A stretch of DNA of 64,000 nt. Origin: Locusta migratoria (taxonomy: Eukaryota > Arthropoda > Insecta > Orthoptera > Acrididae). The stretch covers positions 280,069,247-280,133,246 of the forward strand of contig CM048745.1 in assembly GCA_026315105.1 (NCBI GenBank), read 5' to 3'. Position 1 is the first letter of the stretch. Each line of letters opens with the position of its first letter. The position numbers and the translations under genes are program-made. This document shows positions 54,196 through 64,000 of this stretch, piece by piece. The notes under the pieces are model-generated. The model saw nothing but the letters and a program-made list of their open reading frames with translations, was not told the DNA's origin and made no database searches.

Positions 54196-54940
54196 ATCAG
54201 GGATCTTTATGTACTGCTCCTTATATTCATGCGCTGCCCTCCAACTTGGGACTGCTGAAACCTGGAGCTTGGTAGCTTTTCCAGTAGAGTAGGCTTCATG
54301 CATCCTGTGATTGGCCTACAGCTTTCATTATCCAAAACACCTAGCAAATGCAAGTGGGAGAAAAGGTTGTAATTTAAGGACATTTCGAAACCTCTTGATA
54401 ACCTTGATCGAAATTTGTGGAAAGATTAGAATTGTAAATAGTTTTAGGAAAAATATTGTCCATTGTCCCAGTGGAGTTAAATATATTTTTTGAAATCGTT
54501 GATTTATCGCCTGTAACGTCATGCTACGTCGACCTTTCTTGTACAACTATTATTTTTCTGCTAAGGTACAGATAAAAAAAGGTGATTACTTGCACTAATC
54601 GGCAGGAAATTATTAAGAATAAAAGTTTTCTCACTGGTTAGTATCCTCCAGATTACACTCTTTCCATTTGCTATCTATTAATAAGAAAAAAGTTACTTAT
54701 ATTGAAGTGTCTCTTAGATTGTTTTATGTGAATAATATTCTTTCTCCCTGAAAATATTCTCATACAGTTCTCGAGATTTCCTTTGAGTAAATTTCTTACC
54801 ATCACTTCTTCCTTTAATTTAAACTAAATTATTATGTTATAGTCGCTCAAATACAGATGTTTTTCATAATATGTCCAAATGTCAGGTCCTAGTGATAAAG
54901 AAAAAAAAATAGATAAAATAAAGGAAAACAACTTTATTGT
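54196..54940. other. Unassigned AT-rich region
   Basis: Nothing recognised up to the palindromic element. Confidence 0.3.
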
Positions 54941-55200
54941 CAATCAAAATATCCACAGGTGTACTGCCGGTCTATAGTGTCCAACGGGCACAATATTTCG
55001 GCGATCATACATGTCGCCATCATCAGGTGAACTGACGGTCTGAGCTGGAAACGCGGCGGCACGGAGATCCGCACGCTACGGCTGCTCGAAGGGAACTGGG
55101 TTCTAGCCCGGTAGCGGGTGATTTAACCCAGTTCCCTTCGAGCCGCCATAGTGTGCGAATCTCCGTGCAGGCGCGTTCGACCTGAATTTCTTTACAATTT
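54941..55200 (-). mobile_element. Palindromic element with hammerhead-ribozyme-like core
   Basis: Arms 55052-55102 and 55125-55175 are inverted repeats of about 51 bp (AAGGGAACTGGGTT mirrors AACCCAGTTCCCTT) with a 22-bp loop. Next to them the minus strand reads CTGATGA (55026-55020), T, GGCGA, a 9-nt loop, TCGCC, GAAA (54999-54996), then ATATTGTG, which could pair with ACACTATA after a short loop. This has the CUGANGA / stem II / GAAA order of a hammerhead core. The extra base before stem II and the lack of an obvious stem I partner are against full activity. Ends are approximate and no TSD was found. Confidence 0.55.
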
Positions 55201-55424
55201 AGTCATAGTTATTACTGGGCTTCATCAAATTAAGTACACCTCTTCACCAACTTGTTTTCAGAGGTCAAAACGCACTCGTGCATGGTTCTGACGGTAGCTC
55301 TTACAGTGCTGTGTCTGGATTGTTGACAATACAATAGTAAATTACATTTTAAAACGGTGAAACAAGATTTTATTTCATTTTATAAATACTTGTTTTTAAA
55401 TACGGCACCTTAAGTGTTATCTTT

Positions 55425-55515
55425 GAAGATAGATTAAGGAAAGGCAAACCTACATTTGTAGCATTTGTAGACTTGGAGAAAGCTTTTGTCAGTGTTCATT
55501 GGAATACACTCTTTC
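55425..55515 (+). pseudogene. Small RTE fragment (RT palm)
   Basis: GATAGATTAAGGAAAGGCAA and ACTTGGAGAAAGCTTTTGTC encode a degraded DRLRKGKPTFVAFVDLEKAF, the RT block with the first catalytic D. It starts with the same bases that end the RT fragment at 58199-58230 and carries the sequence missing there. Confidence 0.7.
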
Positions 55516-55922
55516 AAATTCAACAAAATTCAACACAAATAACTAATTATCAATTAAAGGAAGTAGGTTAATCTTCTAACTACGTAAATGAAACAGGAAA
55601 GAAAGGTCAGCTTTGTTACTTATTGTTAATAATCACCATTACATTACCTACATGATACAACCTTTTCATAATTACATGAAATGCTATTACCTTCATTCCA
55701 GGGGTGGCACAACCCTTCTCACAATTATATGAAATGCAATATATATATTTGCTGGCACTGCAGCCTCTGCTCTACATCAGAGCCATATACACAACACAAC
55801 TGCTCTCTAAGCGAGCTGAACCACCAGTGAGACAGTCTCTCTCCCCGAGCTACAGAGCTCTGTGATACATAATCTTTGCCAAAGATGAAACTTCACAGAT
55901 TTATGTACACATATCGATAGAC
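55516..55922 (+). repeat. 0.9-kb non-coding repeat, copy 3, left part
   Basis: Reverse complement of about 165-545 in copy 1 (TAATCTTCTAACTACGTAAA, GATGAAACTTCACAG). It is interrupted at ATCGATAGAC by the RTE and continues at 59097. Confidence 0.8.
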
Positions 55923-56247
55923 TGTGCAGTCTATCAGTCGATAAACTGTTGCTCATAAGAACCTCGCTAACAGCTCTGCGCATGCTCAGTTTACGGGAAT
56001 CTGGTACTGCTTAAACGAACCTAATGACGAAAACCACCCCCATAAACCACAGACATTGCCGAGGAGGGGTGGCTTGCGTGCCTCAACGATACAGATAGCC
56101 GTACCGTAGGTGCAACCACAGCAGAGGGGTATCTGTGGAGAGGCCAGACAAACGTGTGGTTCCTGAAGAGGGGCAGCAGCCTTTTCAGTAGTTACAGGGG
56201 CAACAGTCTGGATGATTGACTGAGCTGGCCTTGTAACATCAGCTAAT

Positions 56248-56964
56248 GTGGCTTTGCCACACAGCTACTGCGAACGGCTGAAAGCAAGGGGAAACTACAG
56301 CCGTTACTTTTCCCGAGGACATGCAGCTCTACTGTATGAACATATGAGGGCATCCTCTCGGGTAAAATATTTCGGAGGTAAAATAGTCCCCCATTCGGAT
56401 CTCCGGGCGGGAACTACTCAGGAGGATGTTGTCATCAGGAAAGACAATACTAGCATTCTAGGGATCGGAGCGTGGAATGTTAGATCCCTTAATCGGGTAG
56501 GAAAATTAGAAAATTTAAAAAGGGAAATGGATAGGTTGAAGGTAGATATAGTGCGGATTAATGAAGTTCGGTGGCAGGATGAACAGGATATCTGGTCAGG
56601 TGAGTACGGGATTATAAATACAAAATTAGTTGGAGGTATCACAGGAGTAGGACTGATAATGAATAAGAAAATAGGAATGCCGGTAAACTACTATGAGCAG
56701 CACAGTGATCGCATTATGATTGTCAAGATAGATACGAAGCCAACACCGACAATAGTAATACAGGTTTATATGCCAACTAGCTCTGCCGATGATGAGGAAA
56801 TCGAAGAAATATATGAGGAGCTAAAGGAAATTATTCAGACAGTTAAGGGAGAGGAGAACTTAATTGCGATGGGAGACTGGAATTCGGTAGTAGGAAAAGG
56901 AAGAGAAGGAAAAATAGTAGGTGAATATGGACTGGGCAGGAGGAATGAAAAAGTCGCCTGGTAG
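56248..56964 (+). pseudogene. RTE endonuclease domain
   Basis: A 239-codon frame with GIGAWNVRSLNRVGKL, DIVRINEVRWQDEQDIWSGE (catalytic E) and LIAMGDWNSVVG. Other RTE copies usually have an N-terminal leader like this one. This endonuclease type is often mis-annotated as craniofacial development protein 2-like. The frame ends at a stop near 56962, and the SDH-equivalent part (GHNLLVMNCR) is in the next frame. Confidence 0.88.
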
Positions 56965-57026
56965 AATTTTGCACGGAACATAATTTAGTTATAACAAACA
57001 CATGGTTTAAGAATCACAAGAGAAGG

Positions 57027-58250
57027 TTGTATACGTGGAAGAGACCAGGAGATACCGGAAGGTATCAGATAGATTTTATAATGGAAAGACATAGATTCCG
57101 GAACCAGATTATAAACTGCAAGACATACCCAGGGGCAGATATAGACTCTGGCCATAACTTGTTAGTCATGAACTGTAGGCTGAAGCTGAAAAAACTGCAG
57201 AAAGGTAGGAAAATGAGGAGATGGGATTTAGATAAATTGAAGGAAAGTGAAGTTCTGGAGAATTTCAGAGGGAGATTTAGGCAACAATCGACAGAAACAG
57301 GGGGAAATAAGACTGTAGAAGAGGAATGGGTAGCATTGAGAGATGGAATAGTGAAGGCAGCGGAGGACAAAATAGGTAGAAAGGCAAGACCTACAAAAAA
57401 TCCTTGGATATCACAAGAAATACTAAATTTAATTGATGAAAGGAGAAAATATAAAAATGCAGTAAATGAAACAGGCAAAATGGAGTACAGACGACTAAGA
57501 AATGAGATTGTCAGGAAGTGCAAAATGGCTAAGCAGGAATGGCTAGTAGGCAAATGCAAGGATGTAGAAGAATGTATAAATAGGGGAAGAAAAGATACTG
57601 CCTACGGGAAAATAAAAGAGATATTTGGAGATAAGAAAAACACCTCTATGAATATCAAGAACGCGGATGGAAAGCCAGTTCTCAGCAAAGAAGGGTAAGC
57701 TGAAAGGTGGAACGAGTACATAGAGCAGCTCTACAAAGGAAATGAACTTAGAGACGATGTTGTAGGAAGGGAAGAGGAAGTAGATCAAGATGAAATAGGA
57801 GGTACTATACTGAGAGATGAATTTGATAGAGCCTTGAAAGACCTAGGTCGGAACAAGGCCCCAGGAGTAGATGACATACCCTCAGAGCTACTAATGTGTC
57901 TGGGAGAGCCAGCCATGACAAGACTATTTGAACTAGTGTGTAGGATGTATGAGACAGGCGAAATGCACTCATACTTTAAGAAAAATGTAATAATCCCCAT
58001 TCCAAAGAAATCAGGCGCAGACAGGTGTGAAAATTACAGAACCATCAGTTTGATAAGTCATGGTTGCAAAATATTAATACGAATTATATACAGAAGGATG
58101 GAAAAACTGGTAGAAGCCGACCTCGGGGAAGATCAGTTTGGGTTCAGGAGAAATGTAGGAACTCGGGAGGCAATACTCACTTTACGGCTTATCCTAGAAG
58201 ATAGATTAAGGAAAGGCAAACCTACAATTTGTACATCGAGCAGGCGGTGA
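57027..58250 (+). pseudogene. RTE linker and reverse transcriptase N-terminal part
   Basis: Frame 57027-57698 holds the end of the endonuclease (QIDFIMERHRFRNQI, DIDSGHNLLVMNCRLKL) and a charged linker. Frame 57834-58250 holds RNKAPGVDDIPSELLM, IPIPKKSGADRCENYRTISL and EDQFGFRRNVGTREAIL. At about 58230 the sequence jumps to IEQAV..., deleting the block with the first catalytic aspartates. Confidence 0.88.
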
Positions 58251-58259
58251 AGGAAAACA

Positions 58260-59078
58260 TGGAAAAATTTGGAATAGGGATTAAAATTCAGGGGGAAGAA
58301 ATAAAAACTTTGCGTTTTGCTGATGACATTGTAATTCTGTCAGGCAGCAAAGGACCTGGAAGAGCAGCTGAATGGAATGGACAGTATGTTGAAGAGAGCG
58401 TATAAAATGAACATTAACAAGAGCAAAACAAAAATAATGGAATGCGGTCTTAGAAAAATCAGGCGATGCTGAAGGAATTAGATTAGGTAACGAAACAATG
58501 AAGGTGGTAAATGAGGTTTGTTACTTGGGTAGTAAAATAACATGCGATGGTCGCAGTACAGAGGATATAAAATGCAGAATGGCAATGGGAAGTAAGCATT
58601 TTTGAAAAAGAGAAATTTGCTAACATCAAATATTAATTTAAGTGTAAGGAAGTCTTTTCTGAAGGCATTTGTGTGGAGTGTTGCCTTGTACGGGAGTGAA
58701 ACACGGACGATAAGCAGTGCGGACAGGAAGAGAATAGAGGCTTTTGAAATGTGGTGCTACAGAAGAATGCTGAAGATTAGGTGGGTAGATCGCGTAACTA
58801 ATGAAGAGGTACTGAACAGAATTGGTGAGAGAAGGAATTTTTTGCATACCCTGAGTAAAAGAAGGGATCGCTTGGTAGGACACATTCTTAGAGATCGGGG
58901 AATCGTAAATTTAGCATTGGAGGGAAGTGTGTGGTGTAAAAATCGCAGAGGGAGACCAAGAGACGCGTATAGTAAGCAGATTCAAGTGGATGTGGGTTGC
59001 CGTTCTTATGAGGAGATGAAAAGGCTTGCTCAGGATAGAGTAGGGTGGAGATCTGCATCAGACCAGTCTCCGGATTGA
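58260..59078 (+). pseudogene. RTE reverse transcriptase C-terminal part
   Basis: TTTGCTGATGACATTGTAAT (58315-58334) encodes the FADD motif. The 158-codon frame 58602-59078 encodes SVALYGSETRTISSADRKRI, EMWCYRRMLKIRWVDRVTNE and NRRGRPRDAYSKQI, the conserved RTE C terminus. Frameshifts separate it from the upstream part, so no complete enzyme can be made. Confidence 0.88.
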
Positions 59079-59106
59079 AGACCATACAACAACAACATCG
59101 ATAGAC

Positions 59107-59205
59107 ACAGTAGAAACAATATTATACATTTTCTTGCAAGCACGTTACTCGACAAAAAACAGGAGGGACAATATTAGACCTCTTCTTACACACATTTTCT
59201 ATGGA
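59107..59205 (+). repeat. 0.9-kb non-coding repeat, copy 3, right part
   Basis: Continues copy 3 beyond the RTE. AAACAATATTATACATTTTC and GGAGGGACAATATTAGAC are the reverse complement of 80-160 in copy 1. Confidence 0.8.
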
Positions 59206-59590
59206 CACTTGTCAACATGACAGGTTCCAGTCTATATAGACCATCTTCAGATGAATACCACCATGACGACAGGCGGTGGCGGTGGACACTACAGTCTGCA
59301 AAAACCGGTCATGTAATAAAAGCAACAATTTTGAAATCTGTACTGTTTTTAATTTTAAATGTTATACCCCCATTGAACCAGAGATATTGCCGAGGTGGGT
59401 TGGCTGGCAGTTGGTAACGCACGTCTTCTCTCTGCCCCCCCCTCCCCCCCAACACCCGTTCGCTTGGGACTGCAAATGCTTCGTCAGCCCAACACTACAC
59501 CACTAATAGATACTGGCATAGTGGTATTACATGCTTTGGTAAACGCAGAGCGCAGTGGGCATGGTGTACCCCTAAAGGGACTGGCGCTGT
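59206..59590. other. Unassigned, with a hammerhead-like motif and an RTE 5' scrap
   Basis: On the minus strand 59250-59224 reads CTGAAGATGGTCTATATAGACTGGAAC in pieces CTGAAGA, GGTC...GAC, GGAAC, a weak relative of the CTGA-N-GA/GAAA motif. AACCAGAGATATTGCCGAGG at 59379-59398 matches the RTE 5' leader. Confidence 0.4.
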
Positions 59591-60485
59591 GTTTGTTGTT
59601 GTGGTCTTCATTCTGGAATCTCGTTTGATGCATCTCTCCAGCCTACTCTATCCTGAGCAAGCCTCTTCATCTCGTCATAAGAACCCCAACCCACATCCAT
59701 CCGAATCTGCTTTTCCCCCCACACACGACCCACCAGTTCCAAATTTACGATTACTTGATGTCTAAGAATGTGTCTAACAATCGATCCCTTCTTTTAGTCA
59801 AGGTATGCCAAAAATTCCTTTTCTCCTCAAGTCTTTTCAGTACCTCTTCATTAGTTATGTGATCAACAGACCTAATCTTCAGGATTCTTCTGAAGCAGCA
59901 CATTTCAAAAGCCTCTATCCTCTTCTGTCCAAGTTTCATTCCCGTACAAGGCAACACTCCACAAAGAAGACTTCCTCACACTTAAATTAATATTCGATGT
60001 TAGCAATTTTCACTTTTTGAAAAACGCTTTTCTTCCCATTGCCATTCTACATTTTATATCCTCTGTACTACGACTCTCATGTTATTTAACTACCCAAGTA
60101 ACAAAACTTATCTATCACCTTTATTGTTTCGTTACCTAATCTAATTCCTTGAGCATCGCCTGATTTTCTAAGACTGCATCCCATTACCCTTGTTTTTCTG
60201 TTTATTTTCATCTGATACGCTCCTTTCAACACACTGCCCATTGCGTACAATTGCTCTTCCACGTCCTTTGCTGTTTCTGACATAATTACAATGTTATCAG
60301 CAAAACTCAATGTTTTTACTTCTTCATCCTGAACTCTAATTCCTTCTCCAAATTTGTCTTTGCTTTCGTTCACTGCTTGCTCAGTGTACAACCTGAATAA
60401 AATTGGAGAAAGGCTACAGCGCCGTCTTACTCCCTTCCCAACCACTGCGTCCCTTTCATACCCTCCAACTGTAATAATTGCTGTT
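59591..60485 (-). pseudogene. RTE LINE fragment, reversed
   Basis: The 3' terminus (plus-strand TTGTTGTTGTGGTCTTCATT) is at 59591. Minus-strand frames include RIEAFEMCCFRRILKIRSVD and, upstream, LFRLYTEQAVNESKDKFG with TLSFADNIVIMSETAKDVEE. The catalytic FADD is FADN here. It ends where a CR1-type LINE tail begins. Confidence 0.85.
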
Positions 60486-60715
60486 CGGTTCTACATCTAC
60501 ATGGGTACTGTGCAAGTCACGTTGAAGTTCATGGCAGAGGTTTCATCGAACCCCTTTTATGATATTTTTCCACAGTTCCGTTCTCTAACAGCTCGTGGAA
60601 AAAGAAACACCTAAATATTTCTGTTTTCTAACTGATTTCTCTTATGATCATGTCTCCCTATGTAGGTGAGCGGTAACAAAATATGTCAGTATTCGGAAGA
60701 GAAAGTTGGTGAAAA
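60486..60715 (-). pseudogene. CR1/Jockey-type LINE 3' end
   Basis: Plus-strand CTACATCTACATGGGTACTG at 60493 is the tail, followed by sequence equivalent to 6400-6600 (GTTCATGGCAGAGGTTTCAT). Severely 5' truncated. Same family as 6379-6990. Confidence 0.78.
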
Positions 60716-60779
60716 CTAAAACACTAACGAGTGGTTTCAGTTGAAATAATGATTACATGCAAGGTTATTCTATAAAAGG

Positions 60780-62325
60780 TTGGGCCCGAAGCGAAACAAT
60801 CTGCTATTGGCCGTTGAAATGACGTCAGCGGCGAAGCAGCACTGCTAGCGAGGGGCACGAAGCGGCGCTGCGCCGTCATTAGAACACCACTGAACACACC
60901 AAAGTTAGCTGTTTACGCATTGCTTACTGCAGTCACATACCTCGTTAAATCCTTCCGACAGCCGAAGAATGCCACTGACGTGATTTTCGCCTCTATGATG
61001 CCGCTGCTTTCTCTCTCTTCAGCTTCATGTTGATGTAGCGCACTCTAATAAAAATTCGGTCCGTAAGAATATTTTAATGACCTCTGGCGCCACTGCGAAA
61101 TTACGTCGGCTACTCTCTTAGAATTTTTTTTTTTTAAGTGTGTCACTTCCGTTAATCTCGTTGAACAGCAGCTCAAACTCTGAGATCTGCCGAATTCACT
61201 CGTCAGACAGCACTAACAACCCTCCTCGCGATAGAAATTCTATCCACCCGTATTCTGCGAGGTGTTTTGGAAGAGGACAAAGTAGTTCATTAGACGGCAC
61301 CCCCAGTCAGGTGTCATATTTCGCAGCACGGCGTGCAATGTAGCCTGCCAAATATTTGAATCCTTCAGTTGGGCATTCAGCATGTGTCACAGCAGACGGT
61401 GCAGCAGCCACACAACTAAAACTTATGTCCTGGCGCTCTGCTTCCCCATCTGTCATGGTCACTGCTTCAGACATATCCGGCAAAATTCCACACAGCGGAC
61501 TAGATAACAAAAATTATTGTGAATCTTCTTCCTGTCTGACAGACGAAGTATTAGACAGTGGAATGTCTTGGGCATTCTTTCCCAGAAGCAATAAACGCAT
61601 CCGATGTTTTACTTCTTTTGGGCGAGGATGCTGATAGAAATTGCCAATACCTCTAATCTGTGAAAATTTTTTTTCAAGACAATCCTGGTGCAACCGTGCT
61701 GTTAACCCATGAGGACTTGCGCGTGAGGATTTCCTCACAGTAATTTTGAAACAATCGGCATTTTACCCGATTTAAACAGTCAGATGTTTGTGGTTTCTTA
61801 TAAACGCAACTAGAAGCACTTATTCAGACATATTAAGTACTTTACAAACTGTTCTTTGACTGTCAGAAAAATACTATACACGTGATCGATCGCGTAACGT
61901 TTAAAGGTGCATGTTCTCGCGGGTTAATATACACTTAATGCCTAGTGACGAAAAGGTGAGATTGAAGGCCAAATAATTAATTAACATTAAGAGTCCTTTC
62001 TGAAATGGTAACAGCTTCCTTCGGTTTCCAGTCGGTATTGTTTCACAGCACAAATACCTTATGCTGAGAATTGTTTGTTCCATAGGCACTTGCTAATGTC
62101 TTTTTGTCAACGATTCTCGGAGACTTTAAAATGTCAAACGAATCATTAATATATTAATCGAATTTTCTGTCGTAAAACACACGAATAAACGAAACAAAAC
62201 ATACACTGTAAACAACAAGCTACTGCAGGGCTACCGCTACAACTGCCGCCGCGTGCTTCGGCGGTGACGTCATGCGCAGTACGACGAATTTCTACCTCGG
62301 ACTGCGCAGTCCATTCGGGTCCCCT
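60780..62325 (-). mobile_element. P-element/THAP9-like transposon remnant
   Basis: ATGACGTCAGCGGCGAAGCA near 60820 mirrors the minus strand of the right side (ATGACGTCACCGCCGAAGCA, 62273-62254), suggesting subterminal inverted repeats. Possible outer ends GGGCCCGAAGCGA and GGACCCGAATGGA also mirror each other. Between them lie transposase remnants (61140-61740). Borders and TSD are not secured. Confidence 0.55.
61300..61740 (-). pseudogene. P-element-like transposase, C-terminal remnant
   Basis: Minus-strand frames read HGLTARLHQDCLEKKFSQIR and HPRPKEVKHRMRLLLLGKN, then (in another frame) EGFKYLAGYIARRAAKY. The NQDCLENFF-QIR...R.RLLLLGKN block followed by a YLAGYIA block is the late catalytic region and C terminus of P-element and THAP9 transposases. 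Frameshifts separate the blocks. No THAP domain was seen upstream. Confidence 0.75.
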
Positions 62326-62650
62326 CTGATTACATGGTTCAACCGTCAGAAAAACTTACTGCCTGTTTTCATTTGAAAAAAAAAGAATGAGTAATTCAGT
62401 CATTATACGAAACTGCAAAAGTGTCGCATGTTTTCATTCTGTTGTTCCCACACACTAATTTCATTCGAAAAAAAAATAAACGATTATTAATCCGACGTAC
62501 ACGTAAAACTACAACCGACTGATTTCACTCAAAAGAAGGAATGAGAAGTCCAACCGACTGCATCGACTTTTTCATTCGGTTGATCCCACCGACTGGTTTC
62601 ACTCAAAAGAACGACTCATTAGTGTTTTAGCTTACAGAGCTATCCATTTA
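62326..62650. repeat. Short repeated motifs, 74-bp spacing
   Basis: CCGACTGATTTCACTCAAAA (62515) recurs as CCGACTGGTTTCACTCAAAA (62589), and looser relatives (TTCATTTGAAAAAAAA, TTCATTCGAAAAAAAA) occur at about 62369 and 62460. Possibly subterminal repeats of an unrecognised element. Confidence 0.5.
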
Positions 62651-64000
62651 TTTGTATGAATGAAACTGGCACCCACTATCAGATAACTACAGCAGTGCTA
62701 CATTATAACGTCATGGAAAAGGGGTTTGCCAGAGTTAAAATGCGTATTACAATGTTCATTTAATTATGTACTGAATGAAGTAACTTTTCGTTTTATAATA
62801 CGCAGTAACAGTTATTCATATTTTGTTGTAGATTAAATTGTTCGAGGTGCCATCAACGAGTAACTAATTAGATGTCATATCGCTGGAGCAGGCCTGTGAT
62901 CACTTTCATTGCCCACCACAGACTTCAATAACGCCGATCATCTGGGGCCGATCAGATTACTTTCGCAGACACCCACAATCTGCAGAAGATAAGTGGCCGA
63001 TGACCACGAAGTACCGTGGGGACACGAGAGGGGGTGCTGCCCCGCTTGCGTTTTCACTGCTGACAGCGCCAGCAGGCGCGCGCCAAACTCCACACAACAG
63101 TGTCTGGCGGCGTCGCGGGGCGTGTCATCACGCATTGTTGTGGTTTCTTACACCTCAATAAAGAAGCGTGGAAACTACAGTGTGTTCCAAAATGATCTCA
63201 AGTTTAATCTCGCATCCAAAGTGGGAACAGGTAGAAACGTGCGATTTGCGGCTTCTAGTTCATACATATCTAAGGATCTAGCAGGACAGAGTTAAGTATG
63301 TTAACTTTGAGCATATTTGCTAGATCCAAATTCGAAAATCACTAAAACATTAGGTATTGTAATAAAAAAGCCTTCATTAAAGTATTTTGTATAAAAATAT
63401 TTTTTTAAAGTTTTTTATTAATTCCTTCTAATTTGGAGTACGAGAAGACATACAACATTTGTCAGTGCTGTAAATTTTCTTCAGTGTGTCTGTATTCGTC
63501 AACAGTACATGAAAACATTCAACTTAAGTTTCATCATTATTCACTCTTGTCGTAGATATTTCTTTAGTTGATGCTACATGTGTTTTATCACTACTTTACT
63601 CACTCTCTAAAATTGTCTTTCAGTATCAGCATACTGATGCAGATGAAATGAATATATAATGTCAGATTAATCATAATTATTAAATGGAGGAATAACTGGA
63701 GTCCCGAATTACTTTCGAAAAAATTCGAGACAGAGCTAGAAAAAACGCGACTGTCATAAAAAAAGTGGGGGATAGGGTTACCTTAAATTTGTATAATACG
63801 TAGCAAACAAGATATCTAACCGACATTACAGTTCCATGTCCGCTTTGTACTTCGTCATTAACGTGTGCTTTTGCTGCTCACGACTATTCCAGACACTGTA
63901 CCAATTGCTGAGAGGTGGCAAGCAAATAACTGACATGGAAAAATAAGAAGAAGAAAACACACAGATTTACATGTTTGTGAACATCATGCCACTAACCTAG
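62651..64000. other. Unassigned, with a CpG-rich segment at 62930-63150
   Basis: A 100-codon plus-strand frame (62993-63295) crosses the CpG-rich part but has no recognisable domain. The rest is AT-rich. I cannot support a gene here. Confidence 0.3.

Larger units (their letters stand above)
55923..59096 (+). mobile_element. RTE LINE, near full length, 10-bp TSD
   Basis: Flanked by ATCGATAGAC at 55913-55922 and 59097-59106 within a copy of the 0.9-kb repeat, so both borders are exact. The 5' leader (AACCACAGACATTGCCGAGG, 56046) is shared with the fragment at 1545. The 3' end is ATTGAAGACCATACAACAAC. About 3.2 kb, the usual RTE size. It is the reference copy for the other RTE fragments here. 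Confidence 0.92.

Noticed and set aside
62993..63295. Possible host protein of 100 residues
   Set aside because: No domain or motif is recognisable, and the frame lies across a CpG-rich segment where long frames arise by chance.
62..64000. CRISPR array, prokaryotic operon or phage content
   Set aside because: No short regularly spaced repeats with spacers and no ribosome-binding-site-led gene strings. Everything points to an animal nuclear genome.

Overview
This window looks like intergenic or intronic DNA from a large, repeat-rich insect genome. The dense tRNA-derived SINEs, together with RTE, CR1/Jockey-type, R1-like and Tx1-like LINEs and mariner, Tc1, hAT and P-like DNA transposons, fit an orthopteran such as an acridid locust (Schistocerca-like). 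That placement is inference from repeat content. I found no host protein-coding gene, no rRNA and no convincing functional tRNA. Almost every supportable feature is a transposable element or its remains.

Layout. 0-14 kb: a 0.9-kb non-coding repeat, an internally deleted RTE, a 158-162-bp tandem array, a Mutator-like transposase remnant, two LINE fragments, a truncated Tc1 element, and a SINE cluster holding a palindromic element with a clean 13-bp target-site duplication (TSD). 14-28 kb: a hAT-like element with two SINEs, a full-length Tc1 with TA ends, a mariner with TA ends split by a SINE, several LINE fragments, and a four-deep nest (RTE > CR1-type LINE > SINE > SINE). 28-33 kb: another nest (RTE > hAT > second hAT > CR1-type LINE) resolved by two 8-bp TSDs. 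33-39 kb: unassigned DNA, two foldback elements and an RNase H fragment of a LINE. 39.45-47.86 kb: an element with terminal inverted repeats (TIRs) of about 570 bp and a broken zinc-binding protein gene. Its left arm is split by a 6-kb insertion with a 13-bp TSD. That insertion carries the only near-intact genes here, a two-ORF LINE (ORF1 with a CCHC knuckle; ORF2 with endonuclease, reverse transcriptase and a C-terminal zinc motif). tRNA-Thr-like sequence lies at both of its ends, in opposite orientations. 48-54 kb: an R1-like LINE with an 11-bp TSD, another LINE 3' end, and an unidentified stretch split by a SINE. 54-62 kb: a palindromic element with a hammerhead-ribozyme-like core, an RTE copy with a 10-bp TSD sitting in the 0.9-kb repeat, a reversed RTE fragment, and a P-element/THAP9-like transposase remnant. 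62.3-64 kb: unassigned.

How the parts work together. SINE families A and B have Pol III box A/B-like heads and 10-13-bp TSDs, so they were moved by LINE machinery. The only ORFs that look able to make complete proteins are those of the Tx1-like LINE. The nested TSDs give a relative order of insertion for many elements. Several palindromic elements share a CTGA-N-GA...GAAA arrangement that resembles the catalytic core of hammerhead ribozymes, which is worth testing.
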